A DNA stretch of 64,000 nucleotides from Cryomorphaceae bacterium (GTDB taxonomy: Bacteria; Bacteroidota; Bacteroidia; Flavobacteriales; Schleiferiaceae), in the NCBI GenBank assembly GCA_017858515.1, contig JAFMBM010000006.1, positions 1-64,000 on the forward strand, read 5' to 3'. The position numbers were made by a program, and so were the translations under genes. Under the pieces are notes generated by a model, which made no database searches, had not been told where the DNA came from, and was given only the letters and a program-made list of their open reading frames with translations. Below, in pieces: positions 1 to 7,383 of this stretch (position 1 is its first letter; the number at the start of each line of letters is the position of its first letter).

Positions 1-85
1 GGCCTTCCCGAAAGTTTCTCGCACCCTCTTGAAAGTTTCTCAGGCCTTCCAGAAAGTTTCACGGGCCTTCTTGAAAGTTTCTCCG
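1..85. repeat. Degenerate ~21-bp tandem repeat, four copies at the window edge
   Basis: Four adjacent units of 20-22 bases run over 1-22, 23-42, 43-63 and 64-85. Each contains the core GAAAGTTTC, and three begin GGCCTTC. A weaker, more purine/pyrimidine-biased continuation is visible to about 145. On the minus strand the repeat can be read as a heptapeptide of the type E-K-L-S-G-R-P, and that frame stays open from about 143 to the window edge. The array may therefore be coding or may be an intergenic repeat family. The left boundary lies outside the window. Confidence 0.75.
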
Positions 86-715
86 AGCCATCGTTCTTTC
101 TCACGGCCCTTTCAATTTCTTTCACCACCCTTCTTTCCAGGCTCTTTTATCCTTTTCTCTCCTCCTTTTTCTCAAAAAGCCGATTTTTCAGTCCGCTCAA
201 TTTCTTCTCATCTTCCCTCTCTTTTTCTCTGCTCTGCCTCCTTTTTCACTGCTTTGTCATTCGTCCCTAGCCCAAGTCCAGCCTGTCCTACCCCCTCTTC
301 ATTTCCACCCCTTTTCTGTCCTATTTTTTCTTCCGCATAGTCTGTACATTTTCTTTTCTCTTCAGCGCTTTTTCTTCTGGTCGCTACGCCTTTTCTCCCT
401 TCCTTCTGCAAGCAGTATACGAGATCCGTAGAAAATTTTAATTTCTGCAAATAATTGCATATGAGGTAGTTATTGCTAAATCCGTATACTCGAGCGCTTG
501 TTTTTTTCAATTCAAGCTTTCACCTTTGTCCCTATTCTCATCCCCTAAAACCAAGGCCTTCTAGATCCTATGTCTTATGCATCAATCCGACCAAGCAACC
601 CTGACTCTAACTCCTAAAACCACAGCATACCGAAAGAAAAAATTTGAGTAAAATAAAACAGAGCCACCAAGGCCCTTATTCAACGTATCCAACCCATGGA
701 TTCATCCAAAGGCTC
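86..715. other. Gene-free stretch, pyrimidine-rich on the plus strand
   Basis: No recognisable gene. Bases 86 to about 410 are dominated by C and T on the plus strand. Any minus-strand reading is therefore a low-complexity Lys/Glu/Arg-rich peptide (for example 208-510, about 100 codons), which I do not accept as a gene. Bases 414-421 and 483-490 form an 8-bp inverted repeat (AGTATACG / CGTATACT) about 60 bases apart. Bases 500-715 show nothing notable. No clear terminator is visible after the glycosyltransferase that ends at 716. Confidence 0.6.
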
Positions 716-1573
716 TCACAAAACCAATCTCAACAAACAAGCCAAGCGAAAGACCACTATCTTCAAACTCCATCCTGCTTTTTTATACAGCTCTATCGCC
801 TTCTCTAACTCGCCCATTTTATGGTAGGCCCGCGCCCATTCGTATTGCAATCGCTGTTCTACTTTTATTAAGAAGGCTTCTGAAAGCGATAATTCATCTG
901 CCAGCGAATTCAGCACCGCCCGCACTCTTTCCGAATGCATCCCTATTTCACTGCTCATTCCGCCGGCTCTGTATTCGCCCAATAATTCGTTCAGCCCATA
1001 AAAGGGCGTCGAACGCAGCAGCAAACGCAACCACAAATGCAGATCTTCTGCGCCTAGAAATGCCTTGTCTTCTGTAAATCCTCCGCTGCTTTCGAGTAGG
1101 CTTCTGCTCATCAATACCGAAGAAGGCACGGGCGATCTGCCCTTTAATAAAACATCTTCCAAGCTTTTCAGCTTTTTTGCCTGACGAATCCTTCCGCCCT
1201 CTAAAGGACGCATACTGTGATAATACACTCCCTCGCCCTTTTGCTGGATTTCCAATTGTAGCCTCTTCAGCTTATCTGCATCCCAAAGATCATCGGCATC
1301 TAAAAAAGCAATCCAATTACAGCTCGATGCCTTCCAGCCCTTATTACGGGCGGCACCCAATCCTTTGTTCTCTTGAAAAACAGTTGCGATCTTTAAAGTG
1401 CTGCGCGATGCGAAGTCTTGAATGATCTTCTCCGAAGCATCGCTGCTTCCGTCGTTTACAATAATCAGTTCCTTGGGCGGAAGCCGTTGTTGCTCTATAG
1501 ACTCCAAGGTCGCCAAGAGCGTGCGCTCTGCATTGTAAACGGGCACCACCACCCCTATTTCAACGCCTTTCAA
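716..1573 (-). CDS. Glycosyltransferase family 2 protein
   Basis: A cytoplasmic GT-A fold glycosyltransferase that would transfer a sugar from a nucleotide-sugar donor to a growing surface polysaccharide. The N-terminal VVVPVYN strand (residues 8-14), NDGSSD (40-45) and the metal-binding LDADD (91-95) are the family 2 hallmarks. The last ~60 residues are helical, with a TPR-like stretch. The length, 285 residues, is normal. The start is TTG, placed by a 4-nt TTGA overlap with the stop of the upstream glycosyltransferase, and the conserved strand begins 7 residues later. It is the last gene of the minus-strand run that begins with the ABC exporter permease. Donor and acceptor cannot be told from the sequence. 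Confidence 0.9.
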   Translation of the reverse strand: MKGVEIGVVVPVYNAERTLLATLESIEQQRLPPKELIIVNDGSSDASEKIIQDFASRSTLKIATVFQENKGLGAARNKGWKASSCNWIAFLDADDLWDADKLKRLQLEIQQKGEGVYYHSMRPLEGGRIRQAKKLKSLEDVLLKGRSPVPSSVLMSRSLLESSGGFTEDKAFLGAEDLHLWLRLLLRSTPFYGLNELLGEYRAGGMSSEIGMHSERVRAVLNSLADELSLSEAFLIKVEQRLQYEWARAYHKMGELEKAIELYKKAGWSLKIVVFRLACLLRLVL

Positions 1574-2604
1574 TGCTCAAAGTATTTACCCGGAAACAGT
1601 CTATGCCTCCACTTCTTTACTCGTTCTTTGATTCTCAATATCTCAATTATATGAATCAAGACTAAATACAATGCAGTATAGCCTATCCGCAACAACAGAA
1701 AATCTCTATACGCCCTGAACCGCTTATACAGTTTGAAATTGTCTCTCCAATACTTCCATGACCTATGCTGACGAAACAAACTGCCGATCCACCAATTGGC
1801 GAATTGTGCGTAGCAATGCTTCCGAAACTCGGCATCGGGTGCATTCTTATCAGAGATAAAGTCGGCCAGTTGCAGTATTTCAAAATAGGCTGTGGCATCG
1901 GCATTGGCTCTCTGTCTTTGGGTCTGCTCGTGCTTGCGGAAGTAATTCAAGGTCTCGGCGCTAAAGGCTAGTCCCCCCGTCTGCAGTAGTTTGCAGTAGA
2001 ACATCCAGTCGCCATTCAACTTCCAATCTACGGGCAAGGGTCCTGCTTCTAAAAATTCCTTCTTCCGAAACAATACGGCGCTGGCATTCGGAATGCTGTT
2101 GTGGCGCAACATATAGCGTCGGCATTCTTCTACGCCTTCTGAATAGAAGTCGTTTTCCCAACGATCTGTTTTATAAATGTATTGGTAGTTCTCGCGGTAG
2201 TTGTTTCCCTCCTCGCCTTTTTCGTTTATGAATACCGATTGACAGTAGGCCATAACGGCTTTCGGATGGGCAAGCAAGGCGGCCACATTGCGGGCCAAGA
2301 GTTCCGTATGCGCTAGATCGTCGCTTTCGGCTATCCACAAAAAATGGCCTCTTGCCAGCTGAGCCCCTTTGTTCCATTGAGCAAAAGGACTCCCGCTGTT
2401 CTTTTCGTTTACTATGAGTTTTGTTTCGGGTCTCTTTTGTGCGTACTCCTTTAATATGCTTAGGCTATCGTCACTAGAGCAGTCGTCGAGCAAGATCAAC
2501 TCAAAATCTTGAAAGCTTTGCGCCAATATAGAATCCAGTCGCTGCCGCAAATAGGGCGCGTGATTGTAGTTGGGAACAATAACCGTAACCGAAGGCGGCT
2601 TCAT
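1570..2604 (-). CDS. Glycosyltransferase family 2 protein
   Basis: A second GT-A glycosyltransferase of the locus, 344 residues. VIVPNYNH at 8-15, LDDCSSDD at 39-46 and an ESDD metal site at 93-96 identify family 2. The segment with NSGSPFAQWNKG (69-80) resembles enzymes making cell-surface glycans. A hydrophobic helix near the C-terminus may tether it to the inner membrane. I chose ATG at 2604, not the ATG 24 bases upstream, because it overlaps the sulfotransferase stop as ATGA, as at the other junctions of this operon, and leaves the usual short lead before the first strand. Substrate unknown. Confidence 0.9.
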   Translation of the reverse strand: MKPPSVTVIVPNYNHAPYLRQRLDSILAQSFQDFELILLDDCSSDDSLSILKEYAQKRPETKLIVNEKNSGSPFAQWNKGAQLARGHFLWIAESDDLAHTELLARNVAALLAHPKAVMAYCQSVFINEKGEEGNNYRENYQYIYKTDRWENDFYSEGVEECRRYMLRHNSIPNASAVLFRKKEFLEAGPLPVDWKLNGDWMFYCKLLQTGGLAFSAETLNYFRKHEQTQRQRANADATAYFEILQLADFISDKNAPDAEFRKHCYAQFANWWIGSLFRQHRSWKYWRDNFKLYKRFRAYRDFLLLRIGYTALYLVLIHIIEILRIKERVKKWRHRLFPGKYFEH

Positions 2605-3344
2605 AGATAGCCCAGTGTTTTCATCCATTTGCTCTCCAAAGCTACGGCTTGCAATTCGCTTGGGTAGGTGTATTGCCTTTCTTCTCTTTCTTTTGCTTGG
2701 ATGGATTGGCCTACGAAACGCGATAATTCGGAATAAACCGATGCTTCTCCTTTTACCAAATCGCTGTAGCGGAGGCTCAAGAGTGGGAAATCTTTTTCGC
2801 TATAACGCATGGCCTGTTCGATATATGTTTCCCAGAGCTGAAAACAAAACAGCAGATTGTTCAATCGCGGGTCTTGTATTTCCCCCATTTTCTGATTCCT
2901 ATAGAAAAGACTCATGGCTACATCTCTGCCGTCTCTATGTAGGTGGATGGCTTTGAGCTTTGGATAAACGGTTTGCCAATAAGGAAGTGTAAAGGTGTTG
3001 CGCGGATCTTTCCATCCCCAGGCCTCGTTGAAAAACAATCGTCTGTAGACTTCTCCCCCTCTGTTCAATTTAAAATGCTCGTGATAGAGTGCTGCACCTG
3101 ATAATTTTTGTTCTCCACTCTTTCTCACTACCACAGGCTCCAACCAATCGGCATAGTTCTCTTTCAATAGCTTTTGGTTGAGGCTGAGAAAGTGAATGGC
3201 TTCGGCATTGTGCTCTTGCAGCAAGCCCATATACACTTTAGACGAATGCAGTATTCTAGACAGCAAGCTGCTGCCCGATCGGTGCATCCCAAAAACTACC
3301 ACAGGATACTCGGCCGGATCTTTCCAAAAAGTCGGTAAGCTCAC
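2601..3344 (-). CDS. Sulfotransferase family protein
   Basis: A predicted PAPS-dependent sulfotransferase (Sulfotransfer_3-like), likely to sulfate the polysaccharide or a glycan precursor made by this locus. GMHRSGSSLLSR at 19-30 is the 5'-phosphosulfate-binding loop, and HRDGRDVAMS at 136-145 is the 3'-phosphate-binding motif. WKDPR (111-115) is also typical. The length, about 247 residues, is normal. The start is uncertain. GTG at 3344 gives a 4-nt GTGA overlap with the ABC ATPase stop, while ATG at 3374 would overlap by 34 nt. I prefer GTG because the other junctions of this run also have 4-nt overlaps. That the substrate is a sugar is inferred from context; lipid or protein acceptors remain possible. 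Confidence 0.85.
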   Translation of the reverse strand: MSLPTFWKDPAEYPVVVFGMHRSGSSLLSRILHSSKVYMGLLQEHNAEAIHFLSLNQKLLKENYADWLEPVVVRKSGEQKLSGAALYHEHFKLNRGGEVYRRLFFNEAWGWKDPRNTFTLPYWQTVYPKLKAIHLHRDGRDVAMSLFYRNQKMGEIQDPRLNNLLFCFQLWETYIEQAMRYSEKDFPLLSLRYSDLVKGEASVYSELSRFVGQSIQAKEREERQYTYPSELQAVALESKWMKTLGYL

Positions 3345-4543
3345 AATTCGCTCTTTTTCCAATTCAACTCCCAATGCATTCCGCCTCTTCTAAATTCGGA
3401 GGTGCGCGCATTCGGGAGCACGCGAAAGCTCAAAGCCGACTCCAATCGATCGGCGGGTTTGCCGTTGATGAGCAATCGGGCCACCAAGGCGTATTCACCT
3501 GGAATGAGATGCATGCTCTGTAGATCGGTCTTCAATTCTATGGGCAAAGGCATTCGGCTCTGCTCTAAATCCATATTCGAATCGTAACAGCCTATAAAAC
3601 GTTCGTTCTCTGAAAAGAGATTGAGCTGTATGCGCAAATTTTGTAGCTGATCGAGTTGCAAATGAGGCGAATGAATGTGCAAGGCAAACTGCGCCAGTGT
3701 TCCGACCTCTAGCTCTTGTATTTCCTTTCCCTCTTCATCCAGCAATTGCAGCTTTTTCAATTGAATATCGCCGGTTCCTCTTCTATCGCTTCTCTGTTCG
3801 GCGGGAATTTCCTTCGCCCTCAGCATCATTTCTGCTCGGTAGCGGGCAGACACCGCATCGGCGGCTCCAAAATCGCGCATTCTGCCTCCATCCAACCAAA
3901 GCGCGCTATCGCACAGTCTATTTAAACTTTCTAGGTGATGGGTCACCAAAAGAACGGCTCTTCCGCTTTGACTCAGCTCCTGCATTTTATTGAGGCATTT
4001 GGCTTGAAAGGCCAGATCGCCCACCGCCAAAACCTCATCTACCAAGACTATTTCTGAATCTAAATGCGCCGCAACGGCAAAGGCCAAGCGCACATACATT
4101 CCGCTCGAATACTGCTTTACGGGGGTATCTATAAACGACTCAATGCCGCTGAAATCGATAATCTCATCCAACTTCTGTAAAACCGAAGCCCGTGGCATTC
4201 CCAAGAGGGTTCCGTTCAAAAAGATATTCTCTCTTCCACTTAAATCCGGATGAAAGCCGGTGCCTACTTCCAGCAAGGGCGCTACTCTTCCGATCAGCTT
4301 GGCTCTTCCTTCTGTGGGTTTGCTCACTCGAGAGAGTATTTTCAGCAAAGTGCTCTTTCCGCTGCCGTTGCTTCCAATAATGCCCAAGGTTTCGCCTTCT
4401 TTTAGTTGGAAGGAGATATCCTTCAAGGCCCAAAATTCTTCTTTCTTGCTCCCTGCCGAAAAAAAGCGCTTCATTAAAAGGTCTTCTCTCCGTGCATTGC
4501 GCTCGTAGCGCTTGCCTATGCCTTCTACTTCTATCCGCTTCAT
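3341..4543 (-). CDS. Polysaccharide ABC exporter, ATP-binding subunit (Wzt-like)
   Basis: The ATPase of an O-antigen/teichoic-acid type ABC exporter, energising transfer of a lipid-linked glycan across the inner membrane. Walker A GSNGSGKST is at 57-65, the signature YSSGM at 145-149 and Walker B VLVDE at 166-170. After the ~245-residue nucleotide-binding domain comes a ~150-residue C-terminal domain. In Wzt proteins this region is a beta-sandwich that recognises the chain terminus, so export may depend on a terminal modification; the neighbouring sulfotransferase is a candidate, by inference only. The start ATG overlaps the permease stop by 4 nt (ATGA). Total 400 residues, typical for Wzt with a carbohydrate-binding domain. 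Confidence 0.93.
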   Translation of the reverse strand: MKRIEVEGIGKRYERNARREDLLMKRFFSAGSKKEEFWALKDISFQLKEGETLGIIGSNGSGKSTLLKILSRVSKPTEGRAKLIGRVAPLLEVGTGFHPDLSGRENIFLNGTLLGMPRASVLQKLDEIIDFSGIESFIDTPVKQYSSGMYVRLAFAVAAHLDSEIVLVDEVLAVGDLAFQAKCLNKMQELSQSGRAVLLVTHHLESLNRLCDSALWLDGGRMRDFGAADAVSARYRAEMMLRAKEIPAEQRSDRRGTGDIQLKKLQLLDEEGKEIQELEVGTLAQFALHIHSPHLQLDQLQNLRIQLNLFSENERFIGCYDSNMDLEQSRMPLPIELKTDLQSMHLIPGEYALVARLLINGKPADRLESALSFRVLPNARTSEFRRGGMHWELNWKKSEL

Positions 4544-5397
4544 AACTCATCCATCCAACGCGCTTCTTCTTTTCGGAAGAGCGCTAATCCAACCAACAAC
4601 AACAGCATAGTGCTGCCAAAACTCAATAGGGCGTACTGAATGGGAAAGAGCGCACCGAATAAGGCATGCCTAAATAGCTCTATGGCTCCCGCTATCGGAT
4701 TCAAATAGACCACAAATTGCCATTCGGGTGGAAGCGCACTTCCAAACAATCCCCAACTGTAGGCCACAGGGGTGAGGAAGAAAAGCATCTGAAAGAAATA
4801 GGGCAGCAATTGTTGAATGTCTCTGTAACTGCCTCCTATGGCAAAGCTCAACAGTGCTACAGAAAAGCTACTGAGGAGTATAAAGGGAAGGGCGAGTAGC
4901 AACCAAAGGAGATTCCAACTCCCGTAGCCGCTCCAAAGGGTGTAGATGAGCACCAAGAACAATCCGACTAAAAACTCGGGCAGTAGGGCCAGTAGTTTGC
5001 TGATGGGCAAAAAGAGTTTGGGGAAGAATACCTTTCGAATAATGGCTTGGTACTGCTGCAAGAGTTGACTAGACTGAGTGCTGGCGGAAGAAAAAAACGA
5101 CCAGCCTATCCATCCACTGATCACATAGAGTGGAAAGGGAATTTCAATTCCATCTCTTGAACCGATGCGCGAAAACAACAGGCTCAAAATAGCGGCGCTG
5201 AGAATGGGCTGAATGAACATCCACAGCCAACCCAAGCGGGTTTGTCCGTAGCGCACCTTCCAATCTCTATGCACAAAAGAGCGCAGCAAATCTTTGTATT
5301 GCACAAAGTCTACCCAGACTTGTTTCAATGGGCTACGGCCCGCTTCGATGATTCGTTCAAGGGGCTTTTCTTCTCTTGTATGTATGCTTTTGTTCAA
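4540..5397 (-). CDS. Polysaccharide ABC exporter, permease subunit (Wzm-like)
   Basis: The membrane half of the exporter, an ABC-2 type transporter with about six hydrophobic segments. The conserved N-terminal region (YKDLL followed by RDWKVRYGQTRLGWLW) precedes the first helix. It should form the channel with the ATPase encoded immediately downstream. The frame is open to an ATG at 5520, but that would extend 84 bases into the divergent ligase gene. A TTG at 5397 leaves a short lead of normal length before the conserved region and avoids the overlap, so I use it (about 285 residues). CAAAATTG at 5403-5410 on the plus strand reads on the minus strand as CAATTTTG, one base from the TAnnTTTG promoter box. 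The start is the weak point, not the identity. Confidence 0.88.
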   Translation of the reverse strand: MNKSIHTREEKPLERIIEAGRSPLKQVWVDFVQYKDLLRSFVHRDWKVRYGQTRLGWLWMFIQPILSAAILSLLFSRIGSRDGIEIPFPLYVISGWIGWSFFSSASTQSSQLLQQYQAIIRKVFFPKLFLPISKLLALLPEFLVGLFLVLIYTLWSGYGSWNLLWLLLALPFILLSSFSVALLSFAIGGSYRDIQQLLPYFFQMLFFLTPVAYSWGLFGSALPPEWQFVVYLNPIAGAIELFRHALFGALFPIQYALLSFGSTMLLLLVGLALFRKEEARWMDEL

Positions 5398-5436
5398 AGC
5401 ATCAAAATTGATGTATTTTCCGCTTAAAGCATAACT

Positions 5437-7383
5437 ATGAGCGCGGAGAAATCTACAAAGCTGAATTTCACTGACATACTTATTCTCTTGGCCTTTATTG
5501 TGCTGCCATTTGCCCTGCAAAAAGAGCTTGGAGATGCCGGTTTGGCCGCCAGACAGCTGTGGATTGCCTCCGTGGCCGCCGTCTTGGGTCTGTTTTTAGC
5601 CTTCGGGAATAAGAAAGAAAAAAGCCTGGCTTTGGATCTTCCCACCCTACTCCTTATTATATGGTACCTCTGGCAATGGATTTCTTTGCCCGCCGCTACC
5701 TATGCCGGCGATGCGTATTCTTTTCTCTTCCGCAATGGCAGTTTGCTCCTCTGTTTTATAGGCCTGCGCTATGCCCTTCAACACAAAATTCTCTCTACTA
5801 CCTATCTCTATAAGTCGGGAGCCATTTTGGCTTCCATTGTGTCTATTCATGCGGGTTTTGAGATCATAGAGCGCTGGCAAGAAGGCGATTTGCTCATCAA
5901 TGCCTATGCGGTAAAGGGTTTATTTCAACACAAAAACCTGCTTTCGGGCATGCTGTTGCTCTGCTTTTGCTTTTCACTCATGGGCCATCAAGCCTTAAAG
6001 GGCAATTGGAAGAAAGCTTCCTTGGCCATTAGCGCCTTGCTGCTCTTGGAGATCTTCGTGCTCCGCACCCGCGGTGCTTGGCTCGCCCTCATTGGCTCTA
6101 CCCTCCTCATCTTCGGCCTCCGCTTCCTCTTCGATTCCAATAAGTCGAACTTGCGTTTGGCTTTTAGAAAGTACAGTTGGATGGCGCTGATTCCACTTGG
6201 TCTCTTGGCTTTCACCATGGTGTCGGAAGGAAAAAAACAATTCCTAGACAAAGCCAATATCGAAAGTCGTTTTTCCTTCTGGCAGAATAGCCTCGAAATG
6301 ATTCAAGAACATCCCCTCACGGGTGTGGGCGCAGGTCAATGGCGCATTCAGTTTCCAAAATACGGACTAGAGCATACCGACGCCAAGGTGATGAACGGTC
6401 AGATTTCTATCCAACGGCCGCACAATGATTTTCTGTGGATGGCCTCGGAGTTTGGTATTCCGGCCCTGCTTTTCTTTTTGGGTTTCTTGTTCTTCGTTTT
6501 CAAAGCCTTGATTAAGAAGGAAGAAGCCAACGATGAATGGGGAAAACTAAAATGGGTTGTTGGATTTGGAATTCTAGCTCATTTGATCTTCTCCTTGGGC
6601 GATTTCCCTTACGAGCGAAGCGGACATATGTTCTTATTCTTTGTGCTCTTAGCTCTGTTGCTCAGCACTTCTTCCAATAAAAGCCTCGTAAGCGTTCCGG
6701 CTCTGGCCATTTGGTTGCCCCTCAGTCTTCTCTCTTTGGGCTCGGCCTATGCCGCAAAGGCACATATGAAAGGAGAAATATTGGGTGCCAAGGTGTTGGA
6801 ATACAATAAAAAACAAGACGGCCGCATTGTGGGTGCCGCTGAAAAAGCAGAAAGCTTTTTTTATAGGATGGATAATTTCACCAATCCGATGCCTTACTTC
6901 AGTGGTATTGGCAAGCTCTACGTTCAAAAGAATGCCGTAGCCGCCAAACTCGATTTTGAACGCGCTCTTAGCCTGGCTCCGTATCATATTCTTTCTCTTA
7001 ACCAAATGGGAAACAGCTTTAAGAGTGAAGGAAATTTAGACGAAGCTTTAAAATGGTATGAACAGGCCTACGCCATCAGTCCGGAGTTTGAACTCTTGCG
7101 CTTAAACTTGGCCGAGCTCTATCTCAAGCAAGGCAAAATACAAGAGTCGTTTGAAATGCTGCACGGCTGCTCCCTCACTTCTCAGAATCCGAAACTCTTT
7201 CAGCTGGCCATTCAAGTTTTACCTCTTTGGATGGAATTGAAAAAACAAGAGAATGTGCGTCCGCCTCTCTATGTGTACCTAGAGGGAGTTGGAAAGGATG
7301 GCAATAAGCTGGGCAATGCCTATGCGGCCTACCGAAATGAAGCATTTAGAAACAATGCCGCCAAATTACCTGGCCTTCGGTAA
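5437..7383 (+). CDS. O-antigen ligase/polymerase-like membrane protein with C-terminal TPRs
   Basis: An inner-membrane protein of the Wzy_C superfamily, which ligates lipid-linked glycan to an acceptor or polymerises it on the periplasmic side. About 12 hydrophobic segments span residues 10-430. The signature periplasmic loop, with RPHNDFLWMASEFG near residues 326-339, lies between the later segments. Residues ~485-575 look like two or three tetratricopeptide repeats and are probably periplasmic. The start ATG at 5437 is followed by a short polar N-terminus before the first helix. The gene runs divergently from the ABC exporter and overlaps the convergent sugar transferase by 18 nt at its 3' end. 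Ligase versus polymerase cannot be settled by sequence alone; an ABC-exported glycan argues for ligase. Confidence 0.85.
   Translation: MSAEKSTKLNFTDILILLAFIVLPFALQKELGDAGLAARQLWIASVAAVLGLFLAFGNKKEKSLALDLPTLLLIIWYLWQWISLPAATYAGDAYSFLFRNGSLLLCFIGLRYALQHKILSTTYLYKSGAILASIVSIHAGFEIIERWQEGDLLINAYAVKGLFQHKNLLSGMLLLCFCFSLMGHQALKGNWKKASLAISALLLLEIFVLRTRGAWLALIGSTLLIFGLRFLFDSNKSNLRLAFRKYSWMALIPLGLLAFTMVSEGKKQFLDKANIESRFSFWQNSLEMIQEHPLTGVGAGQWRIQFPKYGLEHTDAKVMNGQISIQRPHNDFLWMASEFGIPALLFFLGFLFFVFKALIKKEEANDEWGKLKWVVGFGILAHLIFSLGDFPYERSGHMFLFFVLLALLLSTSSNKSLVSVPALAIWLPLSLLSLGSAYAAKAHMKGEILGAKVLEYNKKQDGRIVGAAEKAESFFYRMDNFTNPMPYFSGIGKLYVQKNAVAAKLDFERALSLAPYHILSLNQMGNSFKSEGNLDEALKWYEQAYAISPEFELLRLNLAELYLKQGKIQESFEMLHGCSLTSQNPKLFQLAIQVLPLWMELKKQENVRPPLYVYLEGVGKDGNKLGNAYAAYRNEAFRNNAAKLPGLR

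Noticed and set aside
1-145. CRISPR array at the left edge
   Set aside because: Units are about 21 bases in direct contact, without unique spacers of constant length, and no cas gene is present.
29-340. Plus-strand frame through the repeat and polypyrimidine tract (Ser/Phe/Pro-rich)
   Set aside because: The composition is simply a reading of C/T-rich DNA and the start would be TTG inside a tandem repeat.
5398-5520. N-terminal extension of the exporter permease to the ATG at 5520
   Set aside because: It would extend 84 bases into the divergent ligase gene, and the added residues do not resemble the family's N-terminus; TTG at 5397 fits better.
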